From Candidatus Symbiothrix dinenymphae (GTDB lineage Bacteria > Bacteroidota > Bacteroidia > Bacteroidales > Azobacteroidaceae), in the NCBI GenBank assembly GCA_001417715.1, contig BBRT01000247.1, forward strand, positions 23,355 to 87,354: a DNA stretch of 64,000 bases. Reading direction: 5' to 3'. The position numbers and the translations under genes are program-made. The notes below the pieces were generated by a model. It was not told where the DNA came from. It saw only the letters and a list, made by a program, of their open reading frames with translations, and ran no database searches. Position 1 is the stretch's first letter. The number at the start of each line of letters is the position of its first letter. Positions 33,229 to 41,449 of the stretch are shown here, piece by piece.

Positions 33229-33276
33229 AATCTTTAATTTTTAAATTTATAATTTCTAATTTTTCTCTGATTTTTT

Positions 33277-33379
33277 TGTCTGAACCGTGATTTTAATAAG
33301 ATTTACAAGATTACCATGATAATCTTTTCTCTGTAATCTTGCTAATCTTATAAATCTTGTGAAAATCGTGGTTCAGACA
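33277..33379. repeat. Imperfect palindromic repeat (TGTCTGAAC family), copy 2
   Basis: TGTCTGAACCGTGATTTTAA to AAAATCGTGGTTCAGACA, almost the same sequence as copy 1 at 16841-16944 and in the same place: directly next to the SusD stop codon and before the DUF4959 gene. Confidence 0.8.
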
Positions 33380-33380
33380 T

Positions 33381-35450
33381 TTATTCCCAACTCGGATTTT
33401 GCTTCAAATTAGGATTAATATTCATATCATTCAACGGAATAGGCCACAGATTATCGCGAAATTGGAAGCGACGCGCCTGCTTAATACTCAACTGAAAGAA
33501 ATCAGTTGCATTACCGGCATTACCAATCCAGCCCATAGTTGGCTTGTTAAACTCTTGAGTAGCCAGCTTATAGCGCCGTACATCAAAAAAGCGTGACCCT
33601 TCAAAAGCCAACTCGATGCTACGTTCCCGGAGAATGATGTCGAGCATACCCGCCTTTTCCCGGTGGTGGTTGAGGTAATTGGATGTAACCTTCGTGGCAT
33701 CTGCCCACACATCTTCCACATTGGGAATGCCTGCACGGGTGCGCACTTTGTTGATAGAAGCGAGTGCCGCTGCCGGTCCGTTCACCTCATTCTCACACTC
33801 CGCCTGCATCAAGTATAGGTCTGCCAGACGGATAATCGGAAAGGGGGAGTTTTGAAAGCGACCGTCGCCGGAGCGCGTTTCGGGATCAAGAAATTTATGA
33901 ACGGCTATGCCCGAAGAAAACCACTGAACCCCCCCCCCGAAACTTCTCGTACCGCCGAATGTATTGGCATACAGAGATATAGGTATCGTCCTTACAAATT
34001 GCCGCCAATAGCCGCCGGTAACGCCCAAGTTGGTATAGAAACGCATTTCGCGGTTGAGATAGAGATAAGACGTTCTGTAGTCCGACTGCAAAATACCCAT
34101 CCACTCTTCGTTGCCGGGCACCGTGACATCAGGCGTTGACGCAAGGTCATATTTCAGCATCTGGTTGAACGCCAAATCCGCATTGATGGGTAGCCCGTTT
34201 TTGGTGTAGAACCGTTCGAGCATCTCATAGTTGGCACCAAGAGAATTATAGGAACTCACACCCGCATTATAGTTATTACTAATACTCGGATCATCGTGGC
34301 CCCACACGTTCTGGCCATCTATCTCGTTGTTTGCACCAAGGGCATCAATATAGTTTTCTCCTGAGCGATAAATAGACGTGGCTCCTTGCAGTGAGATAGC
34401 GCTACCCGCGGTATATGTTCGTCCCCATATCAATTCTTGGTTCCACCTTTCGATGGGTGCCATCTTGTTAGAATAAAACAGTTTCATTCCGACCGGATTT
34501 CTCAATATCCAGATATCGTCATCATCCGTAGAGGTACTACTTTTATTGAACACATACAATCCGGGGGAGCCATGCGATTCACAGAAGTCTATCGCTTGGG
34601 TAACGGCTGTCAAGGCATCCTGCCATTTCTGCGGAGCTGGGGTTTGCGGGAAGAAAGGCTGTCCATCGAAATCAAGGAAGCTGACGTAGTCAGTATTGCC
34701 GTTGAAGAACGGGCTGGCACGCAACAGATATACTCGCGCGAGTGTGGCGTAAGCTATTTTTTTGTCTATCATACCCAGATTGAGCGTCTCCGTCTTGTCT
34801 TTCAAGTCGGGGATAGCCTCTTCGATAAGGTTGGTGACGTAGTTGAAACAGGCATCCACTTTCTCTCTGCGCCCCATGACTACATCATCCGGCTCATCCA
34901 CATTGATGTTGCGGTCCACGATAATGATAGGCCCGTAATACTCAATCAACTGATAGTGAAAATAGGCTTTGAGAAACTTTACCTGCGCAATCCAGTCTTT
35001 GCGCTCATTCTCCTCAAAATTGGCTGCCAAATGAATTTTCTCCAGGAAAGTGTTAGCAGCACGAATGCCGTCATACATCCCCTTGGCACCGCCCGTGCCA
35101 TCCCACAAGCTGTAGAGCGGTTTACCGGCATTTTGGCTGCCCATCATCACCCCCATAGGCGGAAGCAAGGTAGCAGTATTGGCACCATCACTCGCGCGCC
35201 AAACCCACTCGTCGCCCAAAAGCCACGGCGAATTATACCGGTGTTGCACATCCGGGATATAGCTATAAACCCGAGCCAAAGCATTGTAAGACGTCTCACG
35301 GTTGCTGAAAAGGTCATCTAATTTGACCGTATTATCAGGCACAACGTCTAAATAATCGCTGCACGACGGCAGGAGAAACATCGCCGCAACAATGAATGTA
35401 GAGACGTGGCGCGCCACGTCTGTACGAATAATTTTTTTTAATGATTTCAT
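33381..35450 (-). CDS. SusD/RagB-family glycan-binding lipoprotein, PUL2
   Basis: A 689-aa SusD-like lipoprotein (lipobox AAMFLLPSC, then SDYLDVVPDNTVKLDDLF). Signatures include WIAQVKFLKAYFHYQLIEYYGPI, IRLADLYLMQAECENEVNGP, INKVRTRAGIPNV, ILRERSIELAFEGSRFFDVRRY and the NPNLKQNPSW end. Two oddities: the signal-peptide N-region is lengthened by ten residues (RTDVARHVST) encoded by a 30-base palindrome, and a G10 run at 33938-33929 encodes Gly-Gly-Gly (RSFGGGVQWF, about residue 505). At 10 bases the frame is open. Cotranscription with susC is likely, although a palindromic repeat fills the 183-base gap. Confidence 0.92.
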   Translation of the reverse strand: MKSLKKIIRTDVARHVSTFIVAAMFLLPSCSDYLDVVPDNTVKLDDLFSNRETSYNALARVYSYIPDVQHRYNSPWLLGDEWVWRASDGANTATLLPPMGVMMGSQNAGKPLYSLWDGTGGAKGMYDGIRAANTFLEKIHLAANFEENERKDWIAQVKFLKAYFHYQLIEYYGPIIIVDRNINVDEPDDVVMGRREKVDACFNYVTNLIEEAIPDLKDKTETLNLGMIDKKIAYATLARVYLLRASPFFNGNTDYVSFLDFDGQPFFPQTPAPQKWQDALTAVTQAIDFCESHGSPGLYVFNKSSTSTDDDDIWILRNPVGMKLFYSNKMAPIERWNQELIWGRTYTAGSAISLQGATSIYRSGENYIDALGANNEIDGQNVWGHDDPSISNNYNAGVSSYNSLGANYEMLERFYTKNGLPINADLAFNQMLKYDLASTPDVTVPGNEEWMGILQSDYRTSYLYLNREMRFYTNLGVTGGYWRQFVRTIPISLYANTFGGTRSFGGGVQWFSSGIAVHKFLDPETRSGDGRFQNSPFPIIRLADLYLMQAECENEVNGPAAALASINKVRTRAGIPNVEDVWADATKVTSNYLNHHREKAGMLDIILRERSIELAFEGSRFFDVRRYKLATQEFNKPTMGWIGNAGNATDFFQLSIKQARRFQFRDNLWPIPLNDMNINPNLKQNPSWE
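33929..33938 (-). repeat. G10 homopolymer (coding strand) in the PUL2 susD gene
   Basis: Ten C on the plus strand. It encodes Gly-Gly-Gly-Val in the SusD protein and is in frame now. A slip of one base would truncate SusD after about 500 residues. One of four G/C runs of 10 or more in the window. Confidence 0.9.
35397..35426. repeat. 30-base palindrome inserted in the PUL2 susD signal-peptide region
   Basis: The core AGACGTGGCGCGCCACGTCT (35402-35421) is a perfect palindrome, and the flanking GTAG and GTAC nearly pair. On the coding strand it reads as ten in-frame codons, R-T-D-V-A-R-H-V-S-T. The PUL1 and PUL3 SusD signal peptides lack it. It looks like a small mobile palindrome that landed in frame. 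Confidence 0.8.
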
Positions 35451-35487
35451 ATTCTTTAATTTTTAATTATTTAATTAATCTTTTTTT

Positions 35488-35636
35488 TGTCTGAACTTTG
35501 ATTTTAATTTGATTTTCATGATTACCATGATTTCCATGATAATCATAATTTTCTATAATCATAATTTTCTATAATCATACTAATCAAATTAATCATATTA
35601 AAATCACAGTTCAGACTAAAATCGTGGTTCAGACTA
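35488..35636. repeat. Imperfect palindromic repeat (TGTCTGAAC family), copy 3
   Basis: TGTCTGAACTTTGATTTTAA to a doubled GGTTCAGACTA end, with ATAATCATAATTTTCTAT repeated in the middle. It lies between susC and susD of PUL2. The TAG stop of susC (35636-35634) is formed by the terminal CAGACTA of the repeat. Confidence 0.75.
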
Positions 35637-38600
35637 AAATGCCAATTGCAATCCAATATTATACCTCCGATTAATAGGATAAGCCAATCCATTGCCCCCC
35701 ATCTCAGGGTCCCACAATTTAAATTTACTGAAAGTAAGCAAGTTTTCACCGCTCAAATAGAGGCGTATGTTCTGAATGCCATAACCTTTCAGTTGACTGA
35801 TGGAATAACCTAACTCCACTGTTTTAAGGCGTATAAACGAGGCATCGCGCAACCACCATGTCGAATTGACATAATTGTTAGCCACATTATCTATGGATAG
35901 ACGTGGCCAGAAGGCATGTATATCCGGGTTCATCTCCGACCAGGTGCTGTTGGCTATGATAGCCGGTGCATTGCGACGACCTTGCAAGGGCGCAATTTCT
36001 TGCGGGGCGATAAAGAAAGAAGATTGTGCATTACCCTGAAAGAAGAACGATAAGTCCGCATCCTTAAACCCTGCCGACAGTCCGAAACCATACTGCACTT
36101 GCGGCACAGTCGGATAACCGATAGGAATCTGGTCGTTCTCATTTATCACACCGTCATTGTTGACATCCGTATATTTGATGTCACCCCGCATATAGGGGCC
36201 TAAAGCACTCTGGTCCGGCGAGTTGTAAATCTCATATTGGTCAAGGAACAAGCGCTCGGCTACATAACCAAATGGCTGATCAACGGGCTGCCCCACCTTA
36301 AATCTATAAGCAGGCTGGTTCATCGGCTCGTCTGTTCTCAAGACCTTGCTGCGTGCAAAAGTGTAATTGGCGCGCCCTGTGAGCCAGAAATCTTTGTTGA
36401 AACTGTGCTTGTAGTCTATCGAGCCGTCTACACCCTCCGACTCCACCTTGCCGATGTTAGCACTTATCGCTGTACCGCCCAATCCAAGGCTTGCGGGCAC
36501 GTTTTGTCGCGGCCAGTAGATTTGGTCGCGCACATCAGTAAAGTAATCCACTTGTATGTTCATGCCTTTGAGCAGGTCCAACTCGACGCCGACGTTCTGC
36601 TTGGTGGAAACCTCCCATGTGACGAACGGATTCTCATATTGGTTGATAGCATATCCCGGATAGATTGTCCTCATATCCTGACCAAAATAAGCCGGAGTGA
36701 GGAGATTACTCGCATTGCCAATTTTGATGTCCGACAGATAGTAGAAACGGTCGTCACGTTTTCCTGTATTCCCGATGGCATCGTTTCCTACCTTTCCCCA
36801 AGAATATTTCAATTTCGCCATACTGAGTATATCCCGCAACGCATCGCTGTAGAACTTCTCGTTAGAAATGACCCATCCTACCGCTACGGCAGGGAAGAAG
36901 CCAAAACGATGACTGGCGTCGAACTTCTCAGAGCCGTTAAAACCATAGGAGGCTTCCAGGAAATACCGCGAATCATAATCGTAAGTGAGACGCGAAGAGT
37001 TGCCCAGGTTGCGCTCCGGCAAAGTCAGTTTGATACCACCATCCGTACCGCTGGTCAGAAGTTTCTCCTCTGCAATGCCAACGGTCATTAAACCAATGTT
37101 GTGGACACCAAATTGCCGCCCCCAATTGAAACGAGCTTCAAAATAATAGTGTGTATTCCCGTCTTTACCGCCCACCACATCACCCAGATAAGGGTTGTTG
37201 TTAGGATTGGTATTGAAAAGCGAATAGGTATTGTATACCGGGTCATAACCTTCCAGCGAGTAATAGGTCGGGTCGAACGTACGTTTCTGAGTAGCACTGC
37301 TAAAAGCACTGATGGAGGCTTTAAACTCAAACTTCAAGTTCTGCAACAGATAGTCCATATTGTGCCGCAAAGTGGCCTGTGCCGAAATATTACTCTCGTC
37401 TGTTTGCGAATACCCCTTTACCATCTCTGCAAAAGGGTTGGTCTTGGACGGGGAGACCATACCGAACATCGTGTGCCGAACATTCTCATACCCCGCACCG
37501 GGATGCCATACAGCAGGAAACTCCACCGGATTGATGTCCATTATCTGCTTGAAGATGTCACTGGCACTCGTAGCCGGACCGTTGTACTTCTGGAACCGAC
37601 CGGAAATACGTGTGTCAAGTGTGGTAGTTTTGCTCAATTTAAAAATAACATTCGAGCGGAGATTGAAACGCATGATGTCAATGTTGCTATTGAAATCATT
37701 CAAATTATCCTGCTCGTCCACTTTCAGCAAACCGGTTTCATGGTCCATCCCCACGGCTACATAATACGTGGTAGATTGGTTGCCACCTTCCAAATTGACA
37801 TTGGCTTTCTCATTCACGGTTTGCGTTTTCATAATCATATCATACCAATTGACATTGGGATACGCCATCGGATTGTCGCCACGCCGGGTAGCCTCAATCT
37901 TATCCTGGCTATACCACTGCGCAATAGGCGTTGTCGCACCGCTATCGTAATAGCGCGACAGTTGTGCCTCGTTGTACAATTCCATATACCTCACCCCGTC
38001 GAGCAATTCAAGCATCTTTGTGGGTGTCGAGATATTGACATCAAGGCGCGCCGATATTTTCACTTTATCCGACTCCCGACCGGATTTGGTAGTGATAGTG
38101 ATGATACCGTTGGCACCGCGAGCACCATAAAGCACTGTTGCCGAAGCATCTTTGAGGATGGAAAACTGGTCGATGTCATCCGGCTGCAAGCGTGCCAGGT
38201 CGTCGGTAGAAGACTCAAAGCCGTCAATCAGTATCAGAGGCGATTTAGCGTATCCGAGAGTAGTAACGCCGCGCACAAAGAATTGCGCGTTGTCCTTTCC
38301 CGGCTCGCCGGTCGTCTGATAGGAAATCAGACCGGGAATCTTACCAGCAAAGGCAGTCGTCAAGTTACTGCCCGCAATCTGCAAGTCTTTCGCGGCGATG
38401 GTGGTAATGGAGGCCACCACGCTCTCTTTCTTCTGCCTGCCGAAAGCCACCACAGTAACTTCATCCAATTCATTCGCTTTGGGCTTGAGCGGAATCACAA
38501 AACTCGCCTTGTCGCCCACCTCCACAGTGTAGGTGTCATAGCCCAAAAACGAAACTTCCAAAACATCCGTCGGCGAAACGTCTATTTTGAACGAACCATC

Positions 38601-38786
38601 TATGTCGGTCACTACTCCACGAGAGCTCCCTTTGATGGTGATGGTGGAACCGGGGACTCCATCTCCGGTCTCATCGTACACAAAACCGGTAATGGTCTTC
38701 GTCCCTGACGAGGGAATCGCCACCTCAATAATCTGCGCCGCCTCTTGCGGCGCTTCCTGCGCTGTTTCAGCGCGAACGTTTCGCAC
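35634..38786 (-). CDS. SusC/RagA-family TonB-dependent outer-membrane transporter, PUL2 (signal peptide out of frame)
   Basis: A 1050-codon SusC frame. It has a carboxypeptidase-regulatory-like domain (ITGFVYDETGDGVPGSTITI), EVTVVAFGRQKKES, plug motifs (LILIDGFESSTDDLARLQPD, LYGARGANGIITITTKSG) and a barrel ending RRYNIGLQLAF. Like the PUL1 gene it opens only with GTG (38786), directly after a run of 12 G. The signal peptide, from ATG 38874 (MRMKENFKNRNFAKLAKPLL), is in another frame and stops after 35 residues. Tracts of 11 or 14 would restore export. The first ~40 codons and the leader are almost the same as in PUL1, but the barrel is quite different, so the two systems import different ligands. 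Confidence 0.9.
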   Translation of the reverse strand: MRNVRAETAQEAPQEAAQIIEVAIPSSGTKTITGFVYDETGDGVPGSTITIKGSSRGVVTDIDGSFKIDVSPTDVLEVSFLGYDTYTVEVGDKASFVIPLKPKANELDEVTVVAFGRQKKESVVASITTIAAKDLQIAGSNLTTAFAGKIPGLISYQTTGEPGKDNAQFFVRGVTTLGYAKSPLILIDGFESSTDDLARLQPDDIDQFSILKDASATVLYGARGANGIITITTKSGRESDKVKISARLDVNISTPTKMLELLDGVRYMELYNEAQLSRYYDSGATTPIAQWYSQDKIEATRRGDNPMAYPNVNWYDMIMKTQTVNEKANVNLEGGNQSTTYYVAVGMDHETGLLKVDEQDNLNDFNSNIDIMRFNLRSNVIFKLSKTTTLDTRISGRFQKYNGPATSASDIFKQIMDINPVEFPAVWHPGAGYENVRHTMFGMVSPSKTNPFAEMVKGYSQTDESNISAQATLRHNMDYLLQNLKFEFKASISAFSSATQKRTFDPTYYSLEGYDPVYNTYSLFNTNPNNNPYLGDVVGGKDGNTHYYFEARFNWGRQFGVHNIGLMTVGIAEEKLLTSGTDGGIKLTLPERNLGNSSRLTYDYDSRYFLEASYGFNGSEKFDASHRFGFFPAVAVGWVISNEKFYSDALRDILSMAKLKYSWGKVGNDAIGNTGKRDDRFYYLSDIKIGNASNLLTPAYFGQDMRTIYPGYAINQYENPFVTWEVSTKQNVGVELDLLKGMNIQVDYFTDVRDQIYWPRQNVPASLGLGGTAISANIGKVESEGVDGSIDYKHSFNKDFWLTGRANYTFARSKVLRTDEPMNQPAYRFKVGQPVDQPFGYVAERLFLDQYEIYNSPDQSALGPYMRGDIKYTDVNNDGVINENDQIPIGYPTVPQVQYGFGLSAGFKDADLSFFFQGNAQSSFFIAPQEIAPLQGRRNAPAIIANSTWSEMNPDIHAFWPRLSIDNVANNYVNSTWWLRDASFIRLKTVELGYSISQLKGYGIQNIRLYLSGENLLTFSKFKLWDPEMGGNGLAYPINRRYNIGLQLAF

Positions 38787-38797
38787 CCCCCCCCCCC
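38786..38797 (-). repeat. G12 homopolymer (coding strand) in the PUL2 susC signal-peptide region
   Basis: Twelve C on the plus strand at the same place as in the PUL1 susC, again 88 bases from the signal-peptide ATG to the GTG, hence out of frame. The OFF reading ends GGGGAKRSR then TGA. Confidence 0.92.
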
Positions 38798-38970
38798 AAG
38801 AGAATGCTACTCAACAGCAAAGGCTTTGCAAGCTTTGCAAAGTTCCTGTTTTTGAAATTTTCCTTCATTCGCATAAAATTTAAATTTAAATTGTTAAAAA
38901 AAAACATTTTTTTTTGTTGTCGCGGGAGATTGCAGGTCAAGCCCACAATGACATCTCGTGATAACGGCGG

Positions 38971-39036
38971 CAAAGGTAAAGAATGTTTTTGAATTGACAA
39001 TGGATTTGTTTAAATTTTAACACTTGTTTGTGTTAA
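38971..39036 (-). promoter_or_regulatory. susC promoter, PUL2, with upstream inverted repeat
   Basis: TACCTTTG on the minus strand at 38978-38971, and the inverted repeat TTAACAC/GTGTTAA at 39017-39036. The region from the poly-G tract to about 39061 is nearly the same as 22085-22360 in front of the PUL1 susC. One base of the -7 spacer and the lengths of the A and T runs differ. Confidence 0.5.
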
Positions 39037-39061
39037 AGTTTGTTAAATCATTATTATCGTC

Positions 39062-39522
39062 GGTGTAATGGACAAAATTCAGGCTAAAAAAGAGCCGTTT
39101 GTTTCAAGTGGACAAAATTCAGGCTAAATATTTTTGAGGATGAATAAATCCTGATCAACTATTCATATCTTTGCATGGTCAAATGAAACGGAAACAAGCT
39201 CTGCTGGGGAGCAACTTGTCAGGGATAGTTTGACAGGCTGACGAAAAAGTCAGAGAAGGGATTATCACAATAGATAATTCCTTCGACTTTTTAGAAGCCT
39301 TTTATACCTTGAAAAACCCATCTATATACTTCATTTTACGTTCTTTAGATAAGCCATTGTGGTTTCTGAGTTTGTTTTTCAAGTCAAATTTTCAGCCGTT
39401 TTTCTTGGTCGTTTTCGACCAGCAATAAATGCAAATTTTTTACTCATAACTTTAAATGCTTGCAAATATATGTATTTCAATTAGTTATCACCACTTCTAG
39501 CCTGAATTTTGTCCATTAGCCC
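39062..39522. mobile_element. 461-bp non-autonomous insertion element (MITE-like) with 8-bp target duplication
   Basis: The ends are inverted repeats of 25 bases that match at 23: GG..TAATGGACAAAATTCAGG followed by CTA on both sides. TTATCGTC is present directly outside both ends (39054-39061 and 39523-39530). The PUL1 leader has the uninterrupted site with one TTATCGTC (22353-22360). The left end carries a second direct copy of GGACAAAATTCAGGCTAA at about 39110. No open frame of useful size is inside. Repeated motifs near one end and the 8-base duplication resemble IS21-type ends, but that assignment is tentative. Confidence 0.85.
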
Positions 39523-39526
39523 TTAT

Positions 39527-39626
39527 CGTCATTGCGGGCTTGCCCCGCAATCCCCTGAAAATGAGCCGAATGTTGGGCTACAGAGCGATGTAGAACAGGG
39601 GATTGCGGGTCAAGCCCGCAATGACG
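39527..39626. repeat. 100-bp palindromic element (REP/BIME-like), copy 2
   Basis: Same element as 22357-22456, with the same 16-base terminal inverted repeat (CGTCATTGCGGGCTTG). It was adjacent to the susC leader before the insertion element split the region at its left edge. Confidence 0.85.
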
Positions 39627-39640
39627 GTTCGGGCTGAACA

Positions 39641-39817
39641 GGCTGAAAGCCCAGCATATCCCAGCCCAACGCATCGCGTTGGGGAAATAATAATGATGAA
39701 TAATGATGAGATATGATGGGGCAACATAATGATATAATGCCCTTTCAGGGCGCAAAACACACAAAACCCATTACCCCAACGCGATGCGTTGGGCTGGGAT
39801 ATGCTGGGCTTTCAGCC
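39641..39817. repeat. 177-bp element with perfect 44-base inverted terminal repeats
   Basis: The left arm (39641-39684) starts GGCTGAAAGCCCAGCATATC and ends CGCATCGCGTTGGGG. The right arm (39774-39817) is its exact reverse complement. The arms contain nested hairpins, and a CCCTTTCAGGGC hairpin lies in the centre. It sits 22 bases after the AAA-nuclease copy C stop. Such elements are often miscalled as small genes in Bacteroidota. Of the ~1050-base gap from 38787 to 39839, the susC leader, the insertion element, the REP element and this element account for nearly everything. Confidence 0.88.
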
Positions 39818-39839
39818 CGTACTGAAATATTTTTTTTAA

Positions 39840-41405
39840 CTAACACCCTACTATCGTAACGGTTTTCCCCTCCACCGTTTCTGTTTTGAGATATATTTTG
39901 GCATCCCAATCTATATCGGGGCGGCGGTCGAAGATAAGTAGCCAACCCTCTTTGGTGCCTAATCTGTCCATGTAGCCGAGTATTTGGGTGTAACTGTTTT
40001 CTTCTGTTTTGGCACTGCGGCGGAGTTTCAGTTCGATGGGATATTTTTGTCTTTCATATTCTACGCACAAATCTAAACGCTTGTATCCTGCCGCAAATTC
40101 ACGGATGATTTGCCCGCCGCCGTTGACCACGCGTTGCAGGAAAGCCTGCAAAATCAGATGTGGTGCGGCCTCTCTGTATTTGTAGCGGTCTATCCATATT
40201 TCGCTGTTTTCGCGCCAAAAGGCTTGAAAATCCTGCATAAGACAGGTCATGTCAATATGCCCGTTTTTCAGATAGTGGGGCATTTGTTGGGGATATTTGC
40301 TTTCAAGCAAATCTTTCTGTGAGTCGGCACTTAATGTACGGATGATTACTTCGGCATAAATTGGATTGGCAGGCATGATTAACCCTTTACTCTCCTTTAT
40401 CAGCCCAAGGTCTTTGGTGTAGAGATAGTCGTCCGACTGCGTATGAATTTCCGACAATTCGCCAATGATGACCGGCTCTATCACCCGCCGCACGCGCTCC
40501 TCTTTAAGCCGCTCCAGCAGGCTGTCGATATGTGTGTCGCGCCGCAGGATGATGGTTTGGATGGCTTGTTCCACCAATTCTGCCGTCACCGGCTTGGTAT
40601 AATCGGATTGGAGCATTTTTTCAATCACCTCGCATGCAATGGCGTTAACCAACCATGGCTGTCCCTGCGTTTGCTTGATAACCAAATCGATAGCTTCTTG
40701 TTCAAACACTTGCCCTGTTTCCGCAGTATGCTGTCCGTACAATTCTACTGCCTCCTCTTTTGTGAAATTGCTAAAAGTCATCGCTTCTTTAATCACATTA
40801 AACGGACTTGCGCTGCCAAGCGACTCGCTGTCGGGACGAATCCGCACTTTGAAGTCGCGAATGTTGCGCATGCCCACCAAGGCGATTGAATGAACAAACG
40901 GTATTTGCGACCGGGTGTTGTAAGAATTTCTCAGTTGGCGAAGAAAAGTGATTAGTGTTCCCTCGCTCAAACAGTCGGCTTCATCGAAAAAGATGATTAA
41001 CGGTTTGTCTAACGCCATGCAAAACAAGGTCAATTCGGTTGCCAGCACACCCGAATAATCGCTGTAGTCGGCATTTTTTGCGAACCGTCCGCCGTCCGGT
41101 ATGTCCGGCGAAAATTGCAATGCCTTTCCTAATCGTTTTGTTATCACAGGAATACCTTCCTTCGGGTCAATAACGCCCTGTGCTGCCTCCAACGAGCAGT
41201 AAAGCGCATAATACTTGCCCTCGCTATTGATGCGATTAACCAAATCAAGCAGCAACGTGGTTTTGCCACTCTGCCGCGGAGCGTGAATCACAAAATACTG
41301 CTTCTGCTCAATGAGTTCTCTGATGCCCGACAAACGCGATGAAGCCTCTATCATATAGTGGTCAGCTTCGTTGCAGGGTCCTGCTACATTAAAATATCGT
41401 GCCAT
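39840..41405 (-). CDS. AAA-like ATPase with C-terminal PD-(D/E)XK nuclease domain, copy C
   Basis: A 521-aa paralogue with Walker A (APRQSGKTT), Walker B (LIIFFDEAD) and nuclease residues intact. It is a mosaic. The C-terminal two thirds, to about 40889, are nearly identical to copy B. Residues ~1-80 match copy A (DLVNRINSEGKYYALYCSLE). Between them is a stretch of its own, with RLGKALQFSPDIPDGGRFAK in place of RMQSKFRFSNIPKGETFAK. It lacks the conserved promoter present before A, B and D, and lies 44 bases after copy D, so it is probably cotranscribed with D. Confidence 0.85.
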   Translation of the reverse strand: MARYFNVAGPCNEADHYMIEASSRLSGIRELIEQKQYFVIHAPRQSGKTTLLLDLVNRINSEGKYYALYCSLEAAQGVIDPKEGIPVITKRLGKALQFSPDIPDGGRFAKNADYSDYSGVLATELTLFCMALDKPLIIFFDEADCLSEGTLITFLRQLRNSYNTRSQIPFVHSIALVGMRNIRDFKVRIRPDSESLGSASPFNVIKEAMTFSNFTKEEAVELYGQHTAETGQVFEQEAIDLVIKQTQGQPWLVNAIACEVIEKMLQSDYTKPVTAELVEQAIQTIILRRDTHIDSLLERLKEERVRRVIEPVIIGELSEIHTQSDDYLYTKDLGLIKESKGLIMPANPIYAEVIIRTLSADSQKDLLESKYPQQMPHYLKNGHIDMTCLMQDFQAFWRENSEIWIDRYKYREAAPHLILQAFLQRVVNGGGQIIREFAAGYKRLDLCVEYERQKYPIELKLRRSAKTEENSYTQILGYMDRLGTKEGWLLIFDRRPDIDWDAKIYLKTETVEGKTVTIVGC

Positions 41406-41449
41406 AATTCAAATTTTTTAATCAATTACCAAACTTTTCACTCTTCACT

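Noticed and set aside
37101..38708. 535-codon open frame on the plus strand, opposite the PUL2 susC gene
   Set aside because: It lies wholly antisense to a clear SusC gene, has His/Arg/Ile-rich shadow composition and no recognisable domain.
39516..39764. Small open frames reading MCVLRPERALYH and similar
   Set aside because: They fall inside the palindromic elements at 39527-39817. Such repeat-derived frames are commonly miscalled as genes in Bacteroidota.
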